Shown here piece after piece: positions 1 to 14,139 of a stretch of DNA of 64,000 bases. Positions within the stretch are counted from its first letter, which is position 1. Every line of letters begins with the position of its first letter. This DNA comes from Sphagnum compactum. Lineage: Eukaryota > Bryophyta > Sphagnopsida > Sphagnales. The stretch is taken from assembly GCA_965153455.1 (NCBI GenBank), contig OZ234498.1, forward strand, positions 7,068,001 through 7,132,000, written 5' to 3'. The notes under the pieces are model-generated. The model had not been told where the DNA came from. It saw only the letters and a program-made list of their open reading frames with translations, and made no database searches. Made by a program: the position numbers and the translations under genes.

Positions 1-3000
1 TTGGAAGATAAAAATACTTACTTATTAAACATTATTTTAAAGGTCCTTTTCCTCCAACCTATTTTTCCTAAGACTTGTTCCTTCATATGCCATCCTTGGA
101 CCTAACCTCCTTGAAGAAATAGGTCTCGAAAACAACAAGCCTCCATTCATGGATGTAGTCCACAATGGAATTCAACTTGAAAATACCTTGAACTAAGAAA
201 CTTGGATCAAAAAATGTCGTATCATACAACATGAATGTCGTCATTTCAAGTTGTAGTTATTGGAAACAGACTTCTTAATCTTGGGAACCCAATTGCCAAA
301 CTACTTAAAACAAGATTGAAATAGTCATTCAAGATTTAACTTATTCAACTAATGCTAAAAACTTGTTTTGTGCAACCACTTGTCAAACTGGGGGTCCAAA
401 AATCCATGTTTTGGGAACTTTTTGGCTTACCTCAACACACCATACTCATTCCATTGTTTGAATTAGGTCAATTTTTGTTCACAGTTCACGAAAGAATAAA
501 CAAACATTTGCAATTTTTTTGTGAACATATTGGGCTTGGAATTTATATCATAATGAACATATATTTCCTACATGAACTGAGGTCCAAAAGAAGGATCACA
601 TATAGAAAGGTGCTTGCAAAATGTAAAATAATGATCCTTCCGCACTTGCTCCATGGCATTCTCCATGAGTTCTTGCATCTTGTAACCACACACTCTCAAT
701 TGTTAAGAACATTTTCATAATAAAGCTTCATAACCATATCGGCTACAACAAACAACTCCTTTTGTATAGATTGGATCAAAAAAGTTAACAACTTGAAGAA
801 AATTCTTGCACATGGAGATGCACATGGAAGTAATGGGAATGGAATGTCTTACCTTATATATATATATAATCCTTAGATGTGAGCAAGGGCCAAGTTTTCC
901 AATACTTCTTTATAAACATCGGCATGAAGGACATCCTTGAACTACTTCAAGGGTATGATGTTAATACTCTAGATTTGGAAAACTTCATGTACAAAATACA
1001 GCTTGACATGACCTAATTCCACTACCCTACAACATAATACATTGTCACATGAACAAACACACAATAATAAAACAAGACAAAATAAAATGAAGAAGGTGAA
1101 TATTATACTTGTTGAGGTCCATCATGGTTGTGAGGAGTTCCACAAGGCAATTGGACATGTCCTATAGGATGGAATCCACATATGTGTTAGGCATCCTCAC
1201 TGGGGGTGCATTTGATGTATGGCATCCATGCCTGCAACATGTGATTTCCATCCCAAACAGATAACATGTGCCTTGAAAATCTATGGAGGTCTAAATTTGC
1301 CATAAAAAGGATTCAAACCTTTCATTTTCTTCCTGTTAGTGGACATTCCATGCTTGCTCATGTTCATCAATAGTATCCTCTTCTCCTTTCCAATTTGTAG
1401 GAAAAAAGTAGAAATCCTTGTGCCATTCCATGTACCCCATTTGGAACACTTCCATTTTCAAGATATCAATCTATTGGCTTTAAGATCGAAATTACAAAAA
1501 CCAAACTTTCTTTTGAAACAAAATCCAAAAGATATACCTACTAATGCATACGGAAGAAATTGATACATAAGTCAAATTAGATTGATATGTTGTAGCAAGT
1601 TATTGTACATCTTATCCAACCAATGTAAACAAAAATGTTATGCAAGAATTACACACCATGCTTGAAAAATGTAAAGCAGGAAAAAAAAACTTTTCCACAC
1701 ATTCAATAAATGGGTAATTTTTTGTTCAACAAATGTTTGCACAATTAATTGTTTACTCAATACTTTCATTACCACTACACCATGCATCAAAATCATTCCA
1801 ATTTATTAATACATCCTTAGAAGATGAAAAAACTTTCATTTTGAAACCTCATCATGCATGTTGAAGAAATTGTCAATGATTGGCACAAATATACAATGTT
1901 TGTTAATGATCAACCAATATATCAATCAACCTACTTCATTAGTTCATATTTCACTTATTGAATTTATTGCAAATTATGATATTAGAATCTTAAAGAAATC
2001 AAAAAATTAAATGTTGTTCATTGCGTTGGTTTCAATAAGCAGTCCTAAAAATCAATATAGAATTTGTTATTATTATTTTCACCTTTTGCAATATTGAAAT
2101 GTCAGAAAAACAAACATATTCAACTTGGCATGACCTTTTAAAGCAAAGGAAATGTTCATTTAAATTGTTCAAATTAATTTTGTGAATTCATTTGGTATTA
2201 GCATTATAAAATGTTGATTGGGATAAAATAGAGTTTACAGCTACCAAATTGGATGTTGAAAACAATGACACATTATTGATGGAAATTTTTCCAAATCATG
2301 AAAAACATATCAATTTTTCAAAAAGAAACATATATTCCATATCAAATGTCATAAAATCAAATCTCCATTCCATGGAAAAAATGACATATCTTTAGAATTT
2401 CATGTGAATCCAAAAACAAATAACAACCATTGATTGATTACATTTACTAAAAGATGGAATTCATCCATATTCCATTTTTGGGGCATGGTTCACCCATTAA
2501 ATGTAGAACAACCTGTACTTTTTGACAACATTTTGTATTAAAAAAAAGAATCCAAATGAACCGTTTTTTGTATTTTTGATTGGTGGTGTGGGAACAAGAA
2601 TGTTTTTTACTTTAATGGTGACCTCAAACAGAATAAGGATTTAGATCCATCAAAACAAACAATTTCAAAAATGGCATACACAAGAAAAAATGCATATAAT
2701 ATCAGTGGATCAATTTCACACTTGAGATTATCAATTCCATTAAACAAATCAATCACTAACTTTAAACCGCTAAATGATGGAAGATGTGATGTTTTAACAA
2801 AAACAATACACAAATGAAAATTATTAGTGTTGGATGAAATATCATCAATCGATAGTTGAATGTTTTCATATTGATAAAAGATTACAAACCATTAAACATA
2901 AACACAATAGTTTTTTTTTGGAAATTTAGATGTTTTGATAAATAGTGATTTCCATAAAGTCTCGCTAATTTGTGATTCATAAGTGTTTCAACCAATAAAT

Positions 3001-3290
3001 GATTAACTTAATTCATTGGGTATTTTTTGGCCAAACAAAATAAAGTGTTACATGAATTATGTTACGTTATGTGACAACAAGATACATAATTCATTGAAAT
3101 CTTTAATATATTTAGAAAAGCTTGTGAAACACAACAAGAAAATGCAAAAAGGGTGTTTTGCAACTGGCCTTGCAACTCAGTCACTTTATATATTTTGTGA
3201 CATGGGATTCAAAAACAAAGCATATGAGTTAAATCTTATAAATCTTTTTTAGTTGCAAATTGAGGTGCAATGACAAAAAGATTTTCCAAC
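1..3290. other. Intergenic, no gene recognised
   Basis: AT-rich DNA with only short open frames, the longest 122 codons at 352-720. None of them shows a domain, a signal or a splice pattern that I recognise on either strand. It is probably old transposon-derived sequence, but I see no terminal repeats or transposon protein motifs. Confidence 0.5.
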
Positions 3291-4410
3291 ATGTTTTCTT
3301 TATCTTTCATTATGTAAGTCATACAATTAAATTACTAATTATTTGATAATTATATATATGAATCAATTATTTAATATTCAATTATCTGAAATAGTGATTT
3401 AAACTACTTTAGTTCAAATAATTAATTATCAAAATAATTTTTCTGATTTTATCTGAAATATTTATCTGAAAATTGAAATTTTGAATATTTTATCTGATAA
3501 ATTATTTTGATCAGTTATTTGAATTAATTAACCAATGAGCTAGATCTAAGTTAATTGATCTAATTCCAATAATTAAATAGTTAAAATTTTAGATAATTAG
3601 TATCATATAATTAATTATTTTAACTCAGTACCCAAAAAATTGAAATAATCTATTTAATTTATCTAATTTGTTAGTTAGTTATTTCAAATAATTAATTTTT
3701 GATTTCAGATAATTAATTAAATGATTAATTATCTAAGTTCATATAATTATTCATTTATTATCTGATTTATATAAAAATTAATTATTTGAATCAAACCAAG
3801 TTATAATTCATATTAATAGTTAATTGCTCAATTTCAGAAATTAATAAATAATAATTAATTGATTAATTTGATTAAATATTAAATATTAAATAAGGTATTA
3901 AAAAAATAATTACAAAAATAAAAAATGAACTTGGGTAGAAAACATCAAAGTATAAATAAGCATATTTATAAGTACAAATTTAATTTTAATATTTTTAAAT
4001 TAATATACATTTTTTTAGTTTCACATTTAAATTCATTAAATGTATTTAGATAATTAGTTTGCTAATGAATTTATATAACTAACCATCTAGTTATTATTGA
4101 TGAGATAATAATTATCTTAATTAAAAAAATTAGTTCATTATTAAGTATCCCCAACTAAGATAAATATTTACTTGATTATTATTTGATGAGTAATTATTGT
4201 TCCTATGCATCCATATTATTCAGTTTAATTAGCATAACTATTTAGTTATTTGATTTAAAACTAATTATATGAATTATATTTATTTATTCAGATTAATTAT
4301 CAATTATTCAGTATAATTAATCATTTCATAATAATTAAGTGTATTATGTATAATTGATATTAATAGTCAAATTATTGAAACAATATTTTTTTATAAAATA
4401 TCACATATGA
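3291..4410. repeat. Extremely AT-rich tract
   Basis: About 1.1 kb built almost entirely of A and T, with many overlapping ATTAATTA, TTAATTAT and AATTATTT words in both orientations and almost no G or C. No regular period is visible, so it is low-complexity sequence rather than a clean satellite. Such tracts can bind the nuclear matrix or be fragile sites, but nothing here shows a function. Confidence 0.55.
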
Positions 4411-7400
4411 ATTTGTATGCTTATGAAGTTATAAGTTGTTGCACAATAGTCACAACATAATTGAACATCAATAGTTCAATAATGGCACATTAGTGGCTCT
4501 ACTAGTTGTATGAATGGGAATCATAGTCGAAAACTAGTTGCACATGTACCCCTAATGGGTGGTGGAATTAATACAAACACATGGCATGATTGCATGTATC
4601 ATACATCAATTGCAACACAGTTGTTACATCAATGGCACATTTACAACAATTCTAAAATAATTGACACATGCAACTATAGTGCAACTCTTCAAAAAATCAA
4701 ACATGGTTCACCATGGATGTATGTATGGTGCATACACATTATAATATAGAAGACCCATTTTTAATTCGCTTGCAACTATAATAGAACTAATTGATGTTTT
4801 AACATGACAATTTATTTATTAATTCCATGTACTTCCAAGTGGATAGTTGCATAATAGTTGTAATATCCAAGGGATAACTACACAATATTTGTATACAAGT
4901 TTTTTGAGCTCTAGTTGTAGGGTAGTGTGATTTTGGTAGACACAATTTCTCATAGTGAAATATTGATATAATTAACAAATTCTGTTTTAAAATTTTATCA
5001 TCTATTCTAAAATTTTCTCATCTCTTTTATACAAATAAAATGATTGATTTGAACACAATAAGACAATATTTGAACGAACAATAGGTCCAATTTATTATTT
5101 ACAAGTAAAAGAAATTAGATGTGACAATGTCCACCTAACTACACATTATCTAAAACAAGTCCTTGAAAATTGGTGGATTGAATTATGAACTCCATTTGAA
5201 ACCAAATATGTTAATTGAATTATGTGCATGTAATTATTGCACCAATAATGGGCTTGTTAACGGTGGCAAAGGATTTTTAAAATTACACTATAATCACATT
5301 TAACATTTAGAATTTGGGTATAATTTTAAAACCCATAAATTGGACAACAACAAAAATGATCAACAAGATCCTATATGAAAATTATCCCACCATTCAAGAT
5401 AATTGGACACATATCATAACAAAGGTACAAGAAGTACAAGTTGGTCAAATTTTCAATCATTTATTCACATATATAATTTCCAATTCAACTAGTAACAACA
5501 CAAATAATACATTGTTCTCAAAGCTTATCAATGGACAATGCAACATTTGATCCTCACGGTGTATTTCGACATGGTTTAACATACACAACTCTATTTAAAA
5601 TATGTAAAAAAAAAACCTTTATTTGTTTAATTCACTATAACCAAAAAAATTCAATGTTGATGTGATGGTAAAAGAAAAACCAAACAAACTTGAAACAAAT
5701 GCAAAGTATGAACTATCTTTACCAATCTTGAATTTTTTTGAATTTTTAATCTAATTGTTTGATCTTTAAACACTTGATGTTTCAATCAACATTACCATGA
5801 TCTAATTGTTAACCCTAATTTACAAACATCACATATATATTATGTTTTAATCAAACATGAACCAAAAGTATGAAAGTTGAATGCATTGTGGCACTAACAA
5901 ATAAGAAGTTTTCTATTTTGTAATGCTATGATGGACATGGCATATTATGCTTTTCAAGGCAAATAACACACTACATACACATGAAACACATTAAAAAATG
6001 GTATTGAAATCATTGCAACAACCATCAACATTAAAACAAGAAACGTAATTCATGTTGTTCTTATTTATAACACCCCCCCTCTCCCCCCCCCCCCCCCCCC
6101 CCCCCACAACACATATTCAAAGTTTTCTTCAACTATTAAAAGACATGTATGTAAAAGATTCACATCATTACTTGATAATATTCATAAGTGATTTAATGTG
6201 GACATGTTAAAAAACACGTCATCAAAACAACTAACAAATTATATGCATCAACTTAAATTTGTTATGACCTTTCTTAAAAACAAAACAATCCACAATCCAA
6301 AGTTAGACCATATATGGAGTAATCCCATCCTAATAACATGTCAATCAAGAAATACATGTAAGCTTATTGAATTGATAATAAACCAATATAATTTACATTC
6401 AAACTACCAAACCATGTCTCGCTTTTATTTCCTTAACAAGAGAACATAAAATGTTAAAGATCCACAATATATATACCTTGACAATTAATGTAATGAAAAA
6501 AACACAAACATTAAATTCGTGCCATATACATAACCCAATTCATTCATTTATTTATTTTTACAAGTGTGGCCACAAGATTGAGTAGATTATGAGTAAGAAA
6601 TGAAGCCAAAGAAACATCAATCACACCAACAGCTGATTTTTCTTCTTGCATATAATCCATATATATGACAAGGCGATCATCATGTGAAACACAACTTGTT
6701 TATTTATCTATCAAAAAAGCACAAGGTGAAGGTTATCATGAACCTAAACATATGTAGGTCGATCACAAGGCAAAAAGCAAAGGAAGTGAAGGGATATTAC
6801 ACTTCCTCTTTAAAAATGAGGATTTTATGGATCTAATAGAGTTATCCATAAAGTCTCACGATTAGGGGGCCGAGACCGGCCAGTTTCGGCATCATAAGCC
6901 ATCAAATACAAAACTTGGAATGAAAAATTTTAAATGTGAAATAACTAGGACTCAAACTAATTTTTTCAGCAATTTTGGTGGTAAATGGAGTTTCACCCTG
7001 TCTTTCCTTTTGCCTGAGCACCTCCGCTACTACTACTCCATATAATTTTCACTGCTCTTACCTGTACAACTACTATAATTACTGTCGTATCTTCTGCATT
7101 GAATGCTGAGTTTGGGCATTTCATACTGAGATTTAATCAAAAAAATTCCTTACTTTGCGGATAACACTGAAAGAGGGGATAGGGGGCGGAAACACGCCCA
7201 AAGACAGGGTGAACACAGGGTGACTTTCCAGACACCGCTAATGTGTTCTCCATTTTAGACTAAATAATTTAGCCAGATACTGTTACTTAGGTGTAACATC
7301 CATCCCTCCAACTCTGAAGGAACTGGCATAAGGGGATATTCAAATATCCCAGATACATGATCCCTCAAAATACACTATGAAGGAGTTTGAAACAGATTGA

Positions 7401-7440
7401 TGCATCAATTCACAAATCTGTGATTTTCAGTAACAAGTGA
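4411..7440. other. Intergenic, no gene recognised
   Basis: AT-rich sequence with only short meaningless frames. It contains a poly-C tract and a short inverted pair (CACCCTGTCTT near 6993 and its complement near 7201). No coding gene or transposon domain can be supported. Confidence 0.5.
6083..6105. repeat. Poly-C homopolymer
   Basis: A run of 23 C residues, preceded by a 7-C run at 6073-6079. Homopolymers of this length are unstable in replication and in sequencing, so the exact length is uncertain. Confidence 0.9.
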
Positions 7441-8161
7441 ACTTCATAATTTAGAAGCCATTTTCTATTCATATTTACAATATTCAGAATATAAAATAGA
7501 AACTGAGAGAGGGAGAGAGAACATTGCTGAGCAAGAGATATGTGCCAAGAGTGGTGAAAGCTATTTTTCCCACCTGAACTCTTGAGAATACCTCACACCA
7601 CCTGGCTTTTGAAACGACATTAAGAACAGTTATTGAATGTTAGGCAAATGGCCAGAACTGCAAATACAAAGCAAAACCTATGTAAAGTTTTATGTTCAGA
7701 TGGGTAAAAAGTATTCACACTTTTTATAAACATGTTGCATCAGTTAGGAGTTGAAGGTTCCTGGGTTTTGACTTCACAATGGGTTTTGATCCGCTGTTGT
7801 TTGCACAATTTATATGCAGCCCTAATTCTCCTGCTCACTCCTTGAATGCCAGGCTGCATTCCATTTCACCTTGTTCCTTGTCATCACGTCTGATTGAGCC
7901 TGTCTGCCAAAGACTCCAATACTTTTGGGATGATGACAATTGAATACGCTTGAGAATCTGTTGTATGTACAGTTCCACATCTAGTTTGTTGGCACACTAT
8001 ATACAAGCAGCAGTTAAAACAGCAACCATGCTGTGGCCACCTGCATATGCACATGTGTGGGCTTTGATACTGGAGGCAAAGGGACAATTCATCCTGCTGG
8101 GATGTCAACTGCAGCTGATCTCACCACCACAGAGCGGTGCTACACCATTCAGGATACAGCT
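7441..8161. other. 3' flank / 3' UTR zone of the KOC1-like gene
   Basis: Sequence just downstream of the KOC1-like stop codon on the minus strand. It has a moderate GC level like the gene and is the likely 3' UTR and terminator region. I did not find a convincing polyadenylation signal. The open frames on the plus strand between 7950 and 8450 are antisense shadows of the gene's last exon. Confidence 0.4.
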
Positions 8162-11100
8162 TCATCGGGTTGGTGTTGTGACACCTTCACCAAAGATAAG
8201 ACTTGCCACAGTAGAAGTCGCCACTGCAACCTGTGAAGGGAGCCAAACAGGGTTCCCAGAACTGGGACTGTCCTTACCATTTTCCATAGTTCCGTTAGGA
8301 TTCCTACCAGCTTTGTTCTCCAAAGCTGCTTCCTTCCTTCCCCTGATGGGTCGTGTCACCAAATTCACTATCACTACACCTGTGCGGGCTGCAATCAGAA
8401 ATCCAAGCAGTGCCAGTGCAGGACGGACTGCCCAGTGCATCTTCTGAATATGCTGATATTTGTTTATCACACCACTAATCTCATTGAGATGGACCACATC
8501 TGTCTCTTCTGGATCTGCCCAGACACCTTTTCCAGTGAAGAGGCGGCCTGGAAACTTAACAAACAGGCCACCATTAGGCAGTACACTTGCAATCCGGCCA
8601 GTGTCCCATCCTCCAGTTTCCTGCTGAGGCCAATGGAACCTGGGGGCTACTACTTCCACCTTCAGCCGAACATACTGCCCAAGAAAGAAAGAGGAGACCT
8701 TTTCAAATTCTACAGGGCTTGCTGTATAAAGTGTTTCACGTCCAAAGAAGGCAACCTTCAACTTACCTGAATGTTCAACATGGTGCACAATTCCTACCCG
8801 TGATGGCATCTGCCCAGGGTTGGCCTCTAGTGACCACCCACTACGAAGTCGAACCCAATCATTTGCAACTAAGCCTCCTGATACATGCTCAAGCTCCACT
8901 GGATCTGCTCTCCAAGTTTCCTGGGAGCCTCTGAATGTAACCAATATTACACCATCCTGCACTCCAATTTCTGAGACAATTCCTTCACTCTGGTGAAATT
9001 CTCCAGGCCAACCAAAGCGGGGCGAGTCAACCCAATCTTTCACTATCACTGAATCTCCTATTTGGAACAAGTCCTTCCATAGATGAAGACAGCTGCTGCT
9101 GCAGTGGACCAGCTCCCCTGGCTTATCACAATACTGCACAAGGACACTGTCAGATGCTATTACTGTCTGCACCACCCCAATCCTTGAATATCGTCGACTA
9201 GAATTCTCTCGCATGCAGACCCAGTCTCCCACCTTGAAGGGCTCATCAGCACTGCACAACACAGATGCGATCTTAGCCAATATATGCTTGAGATACTTTT
9301 CTTTATGATGCACATCCAAGCCGGGCAACAAATGACAAGATGCTACACATATCATCAACCAACTCCCAGTATACTACACAGGCATGTTGATTCTTCTGGC
9401 AGATTAAAACCTAAGGGGAAGATCTGATCAAATGAAATACTCAGTAGAGAAAACAGCTCTTGAAAATATCTAAAGAAGTCACAGGTTCAAAAATACTCAG
9501 GAGTCGAATGGAGCTAGCAAGCTGACACTGGACGGGCATGTACCTGGAATCTGATAAAACAAGACTCTAAGCAAAAACCAGCTCTTGAGGTTCCAAAATA
9601 TTCTGGAGTCAAGCAAGGCTAGCAAGCTGACACTGAGCTGGCATGTACCAGGAAATAAAGAGAGATTGATGGAGGGTGAAAATTCTCGAATGGACTGAAG
9701 ATGATTATTTCACTGGATTGAAGACTATAATGGGAGTAGGAGAGAGATATTACTGAGTGAGTGCACGAAGGATCTCCCCAAATGCTGGACGGTTGCGGTA
9801 GTCATACTCAAAGCATGCCTTCAACACCTTATCCACCACTGGTGGTAGCCCACTTGGAACCATAGGCTTTTGGTGCCTAACAACTACAGCATCAAAAATG
9901 TCTTGCGGTGAGACATGATTCCAAGGTTTTTCTCCTGTTATCATTTCAATTATGCTGCAGGCAAATGCCCAACAATCTGTTTCAAAAGAAATCGGGCCTC
10001 TCAGATTTGCACCCCACTGCTCTGGAGCCATGTAGTTTGGTGAGCCCACCCAATACGGATGCTCTGAAGATGGTGAGGAAATTCCTCCACACAGCATTGG
10101 GATGCCAAACTCTCCAACAACTGCCACATTCTTATTGTCTAGTAGAAAGTTGCAAGGCTTCAGATTTAGTGCCAATATCCCCCTTGAGTGGAGCTCCATA
10201 ATGCCAGAAACCAATTGTTGACCATACCTGACCATATCATTGTACAGTAAAAAGAAAATCTGAGTATGTGAGAAGATCCTTGTTCCTGCTCATATGACAA
10301 AAAACAGCTCCTTTCCATTCTGATCTTTCCCACTCAAGTGCATGTCTAGAGCCTCAACATATTCCAAAAGCTAAGCTACAACATCAATATCCCCAATCTA
10401 GTATTAATTGTTTCAATTGATTCAGAAGAAGTAATGAGGCAGATTCAAATTCACTCTCCTCCTTAGGAATGCATCTCTGAAATCCTCATCAATGTCTGAA
10501 CATATAGTTTTAAGGGCCTTTTCAGGTTTGATTATTCCAGAACAAACTCATAGAAGATAAAGCCATTTCAAACAGCTGAGATTAGCAAACCTGATCACCA
10601 ACTGAAGGAGCAAAGATTGACTACCTTCAACTTCTACCCTTGTTGAGCATCAGATAACCAAAATTTTGTCAAAAGGCAAGTAAACGAAAACAGGGAGATC
10701 AATCAGATCACCTCAAGACATCTGCAAGTGGAAGCTTATTGCCTGGAAGACGAGCCAACTTGTCTCCCAGAGAACCCTCATAGAACTTCATAATTATGCA
10801 AGCCTGTTCCAAGTTCATGTGGTTTTCTTTCTGGATTAGGAGTTCAACCAAACACAAGGAAATTATGCAAGAACAGACAAAACTCACATACCACAACTCA
10901 GATGGATACTAAAAGCTGCAAGATAAGTTGAATTCCAGTTGCTCAACATTCACAAAATGCTAAGATTCCTCACTGACTTCTTGGAATGAAAAAAGCACCA
11001 AGGCAGGACAGGACTCAAATCCAAGGGCGATTCCTATACCTCCATGGAATATGTGACCAGACCTAATTTTCCGTTCTCCTTTTAAATATATTACTTGACA

Positions 11101-11557
11101 GAACTGAAGAGTCTTAGGCTGGAGAAAAACAGGCACACAAATGTATCCGTAAAATAGGAGATATGCTGAAACCTACCCTTCCATCTTTGATTGAAATCCC
11201 ATAAGGCCAGCTTACACCCCTCAAGCCCTGAGCAGTATGAAATACACTCTCAAACTTTCGCAATGAAGAGCGGACTTGCTCCTCAGAGCCAGGAGGTAAC
11301 ATCTTAACTGCAACCTCATGATATTCATTTAAGTCCTCGGTACAGTGATGGATTGTTGCAAGCCAGACATCACCAAAAGGGCCCCTTCCAATCCTGTGCA
11401 TCAGCTTCAAAATATTGGGGTCAACCCAAGGGTGTGTACGACTAGGCTCTGCTGTCTTCAAATTCACTGCAGTTCCAAATCGATCATAATCCTCTGGAAA
11501 GAGTTCATCATCAATTGAGCTATCCGGAGACACAGGACCATACTGTTCACCTCCCAT
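8162..11557 (-). CDS. KOC1: KOC1-like outer chloroplast membrane protein kinase
   Basis: Four coding exons on the minus strand: 11557-11177, 10803-10712, 10227-9754 and 9251-8162, giving about 678 residues. Junctions are GT..AG and the phases match. Residues 50-315 form a protein kinase domain: glycine loop IGRGPFGDVW at 56-65, VAVK lysine 85, MAPEQW near 224-229. The catalytic loop reads LNLKPCN instead of HRDLKxxN, and DFG reads EFG (197-199). Residues 317-585 carry repeated MIB/HERC2-like modules (KVGDWV, QIGDSV, VANDWVRL). A C-terminal membrane segment begins at HWAVRPALALLGF (about 588-615). This order matches Arabidopsis KOC1, a kinase tail-anchored in the outer plastid envelope that phosphorylates TOC import components; identity is by recalled similarity. 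The exon 3/4 junction is the least certain: I chose the acceptor at 9252-9253 because its phase fits, but an earlier acceptor up to about 9350 is possible. A 5' UTR acceptor is likely near 11612. Confidence 0.9.
9454..9653. repeat. Direct duplication in KOC1 intron 3
   Basis: Two diverged copies lie inside the last intron of the KOC1-like gene, at about 9454-9546 and 9579-9653. Both start with CAGCTCTTGA, share GCTAGCAAGCTGACACTG and end near GCATGTACC. The duplication does not change coding sequence. Confidence 0.7.
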
Positions 11558-12469
11558 TTTTGCAATTTGTTTCCCGGAACTCCTTGTACTTTGTGGTGCC
11601 AGCTTGCCTGCCTAAGAGGCAACAGGGTAAAAATAAAGGCTCAACACAATTACATAGGTCACACAATGAGAAACTGGTCACTTGTATGAGTTGAAGACTG
11701 GAGGAGAGATTTGCAATAAAAAAGGTTGCCCATTTGTCCTTCAACGAAGGAAGTAGTCCAACATCACAGAAACAACAAGTTCAAATTCTAACAGATGAAC
11801 AACCATACCACCAGATCCAGATAAACAACTCCTAGTTCCATCTTCAATATGTAGTTATCACAGCTATCCTCACCAGCCTGTCAGTTGGTGACAGCTGAAG
11901 TGGTTGCTAGGTTTTTCTCTGGCTTTTAGAGCATTTACCAATGTGATATAGCTCAGACTACATCTTGCCTATTGAAAACCAAGTTTACATTACCAGCCCA
12001 ATCCAGCTGTTTGAAAATTGAATTTCTGACAAATAAGAGAGAATTGAGGACCTTTCCAAACAGAGCTGAAACTCCTCAAGGTGTTCCGAGGGAGAGAAAG
12101 GGAGAGACCCCGTTTCTGAAGCATCAATAGTAGTCACATGCCACACCTTAGCTGTTCCAGTTCTGCACTTCCAAGCACACAATTACCAACTGAGAGAATG
12201 CTTTTATGCCTGTTTGTACAGGACAGATCTTCACAAAATACTGAAAGTTCTAGACAAGGATCATCAATCTTAATACAAAACTAGAATAGACCCATTACAG
12301 ACAATTAGAGACCAAAACATGGCCAAGAATGCCATGAAGAAGCTACACCCAAACTTTAGCCATCATAAATGTGATTATAGAGAGAAACTCCACAGAGATT
12401 ACCAAACAAATGTTGTCATTTCAACCAAAAAAATTACAAAAGGGTGCCATTGTAACCTTCTGAGTGTCA

Positions 12470-12705
12470 CTCACAAAATATCACATGTTCATCTACATCA
12501 TGAATGGCAGTAATTAACTACCGTCGTTCCCCTCCATGGACTTCATCAGCTCCCAAGAGTGGGTGCAAATAAGTATCTAATGATCTGATCAAACCATAGG
12601 GCAAACCATTGTATGAAATTAACTGTCCTGCATTTTTGTTGCACTTTGGAAGCAACAAGAAGTCTCAGGCATGATGTTGGCTAGCTAACAACAAAAGCCA
12701 TTAGT
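12470..12705 (+). repeat. Dispersed repeat family 2, copy A
   Basis: Shares words with copies near 28060-28290, 30580-30745 and 36055-36195: GTGTCACTCACA, CTACATCA.GAAT, TTCATCAGCTC, and an end resembling ATGATGTTGGCTAGCTAAC. No coding capacity, so it is a SINE- or MITE-like element. It lies in the putative 5' UTR intron of the KOC1-like gene. Confidence 0.55.
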
Positions 12706-14110
12706 ATCCCTTCAACAAACATCTAAGCTGGTAATGGTTGGAGTCTTTTGCACACTGGATATATCCTCACAGACCACTACTTGGATTTGGCACATCTGCT
12801 TTAGCTAGAGGAGAAAATATCAATGTGGTTGCAGAGAGAAACCTCTAGCTAAGCATAAGCACCTACCCACAAAACAGGAGAGAACTTGAGAGAACAAGAA
12901 GAACAAGCAGGATCAACGTTGCACGAAACCAAACAGAATGACACAAAGCTCCTCAAAACCAGTTACAAGAGAGTAAAACAAACTGTAATTTTAAAAAATC
13001 AACAATCAAACATGAAACACATATGGTGGTGAGACAGATATCATTAATTGAGAACAACTCAGATGCATAAAATGCACAGACAAAATCAGAGCAACAAAAA
13101 AATGACCAAATGTGAACAAGAACATCCAATGAAGAAAGAGAAGTGGAGAAAGCAGAGAGAGTGTCTTCCAAAGTAGCAAAAGTACCCAACTAGTTGGTAA
13201 TGATGAATTGAATAACTGATTCTCTAATTACAGTAGCAGAATATGATTTCTCAGAAGATCCAGCCAACTTGGGAGGGATGCACAAAAATCGTGAATTGAC
13301 AACCATGACAACAGTCCTGAAACCTGTAAATTTCAAATGGGTGTGTAAATCACCTGAGCAGTTATAACAAAGGAGTTAGCCATGAAAGGACCCCATCTTT
13401 GGATAAAAAGACTCAAGAAAGAAGAGCAAATGATCCACCAAAGTTGATGATTGGAGCAAAACAAAGCATGGACCTCATACACAGACTACTAATGATGTAA
13501 TGTCCTTCTAAGTGGGAGCTCCTCAACGAAAGCCAGAACCAGAGATAGAAACAAAGAAACATACAGGAAAGATATGTGATCAATTGCTATTTGCCGGCAA
13601 GAAACACAATCTGCTTGCAGACAGAAAGTTTGAAAGTGTACAGAAAGAAAGGAGACGTGGTAGAGCGTCCGGGGGCTGCTGGTGGCGAGTAAGTACCAAA
13701 ATGAAGACATAATTTTGAATAGTTAGGTGACTTTCAAGAGCGAGAAACTGTCCGATGTCTCAGAACAGTTGGGTACCAGATTGAGAACGAATTCCAAAAT
13801 GGCGGCAGCACGCAGTCAGTCGGCTACCTACAGAGACCATCAGTTCGCAATTCTGCAGGAGGCGGGAAAGCGATCGATCTCAGAATATCTCTTCAAACGC
13901 TTTGCAGAGAGAAAACCAAGTGGCTGGGGGGAGGGCAGGAGATGCAGGAATGAAATATCTCACTATCCCGATCGTGATCACGGTTGACAAAGCAAGAGCT
14001 CTGAAAAAAGCTGCAACAACAGAAAGCGGCAGCAGCACCGGAGTCACAAACGAAATTGCGAATCAAGCGCCAGAAATGAAGTAAAAGAGAGTCACTTAGA
14101 AACAACGGGT

Positions 14111-14139
14111 GAGACAGACAGACAGACAGACAGACAGAG
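14111..14139. repeat. GACA microsatellite
   Basis: About seven tandem GACA units in the putative 5' leader of the KOC1-like gene. Confidence 0.9.

Noticed and set aside
7950-8934. Three plus-strand frames over the last KOC1 exon, up to 165 codons
   Set aside because: Antisense shadows of a long conserved coding exon on the minus strand.
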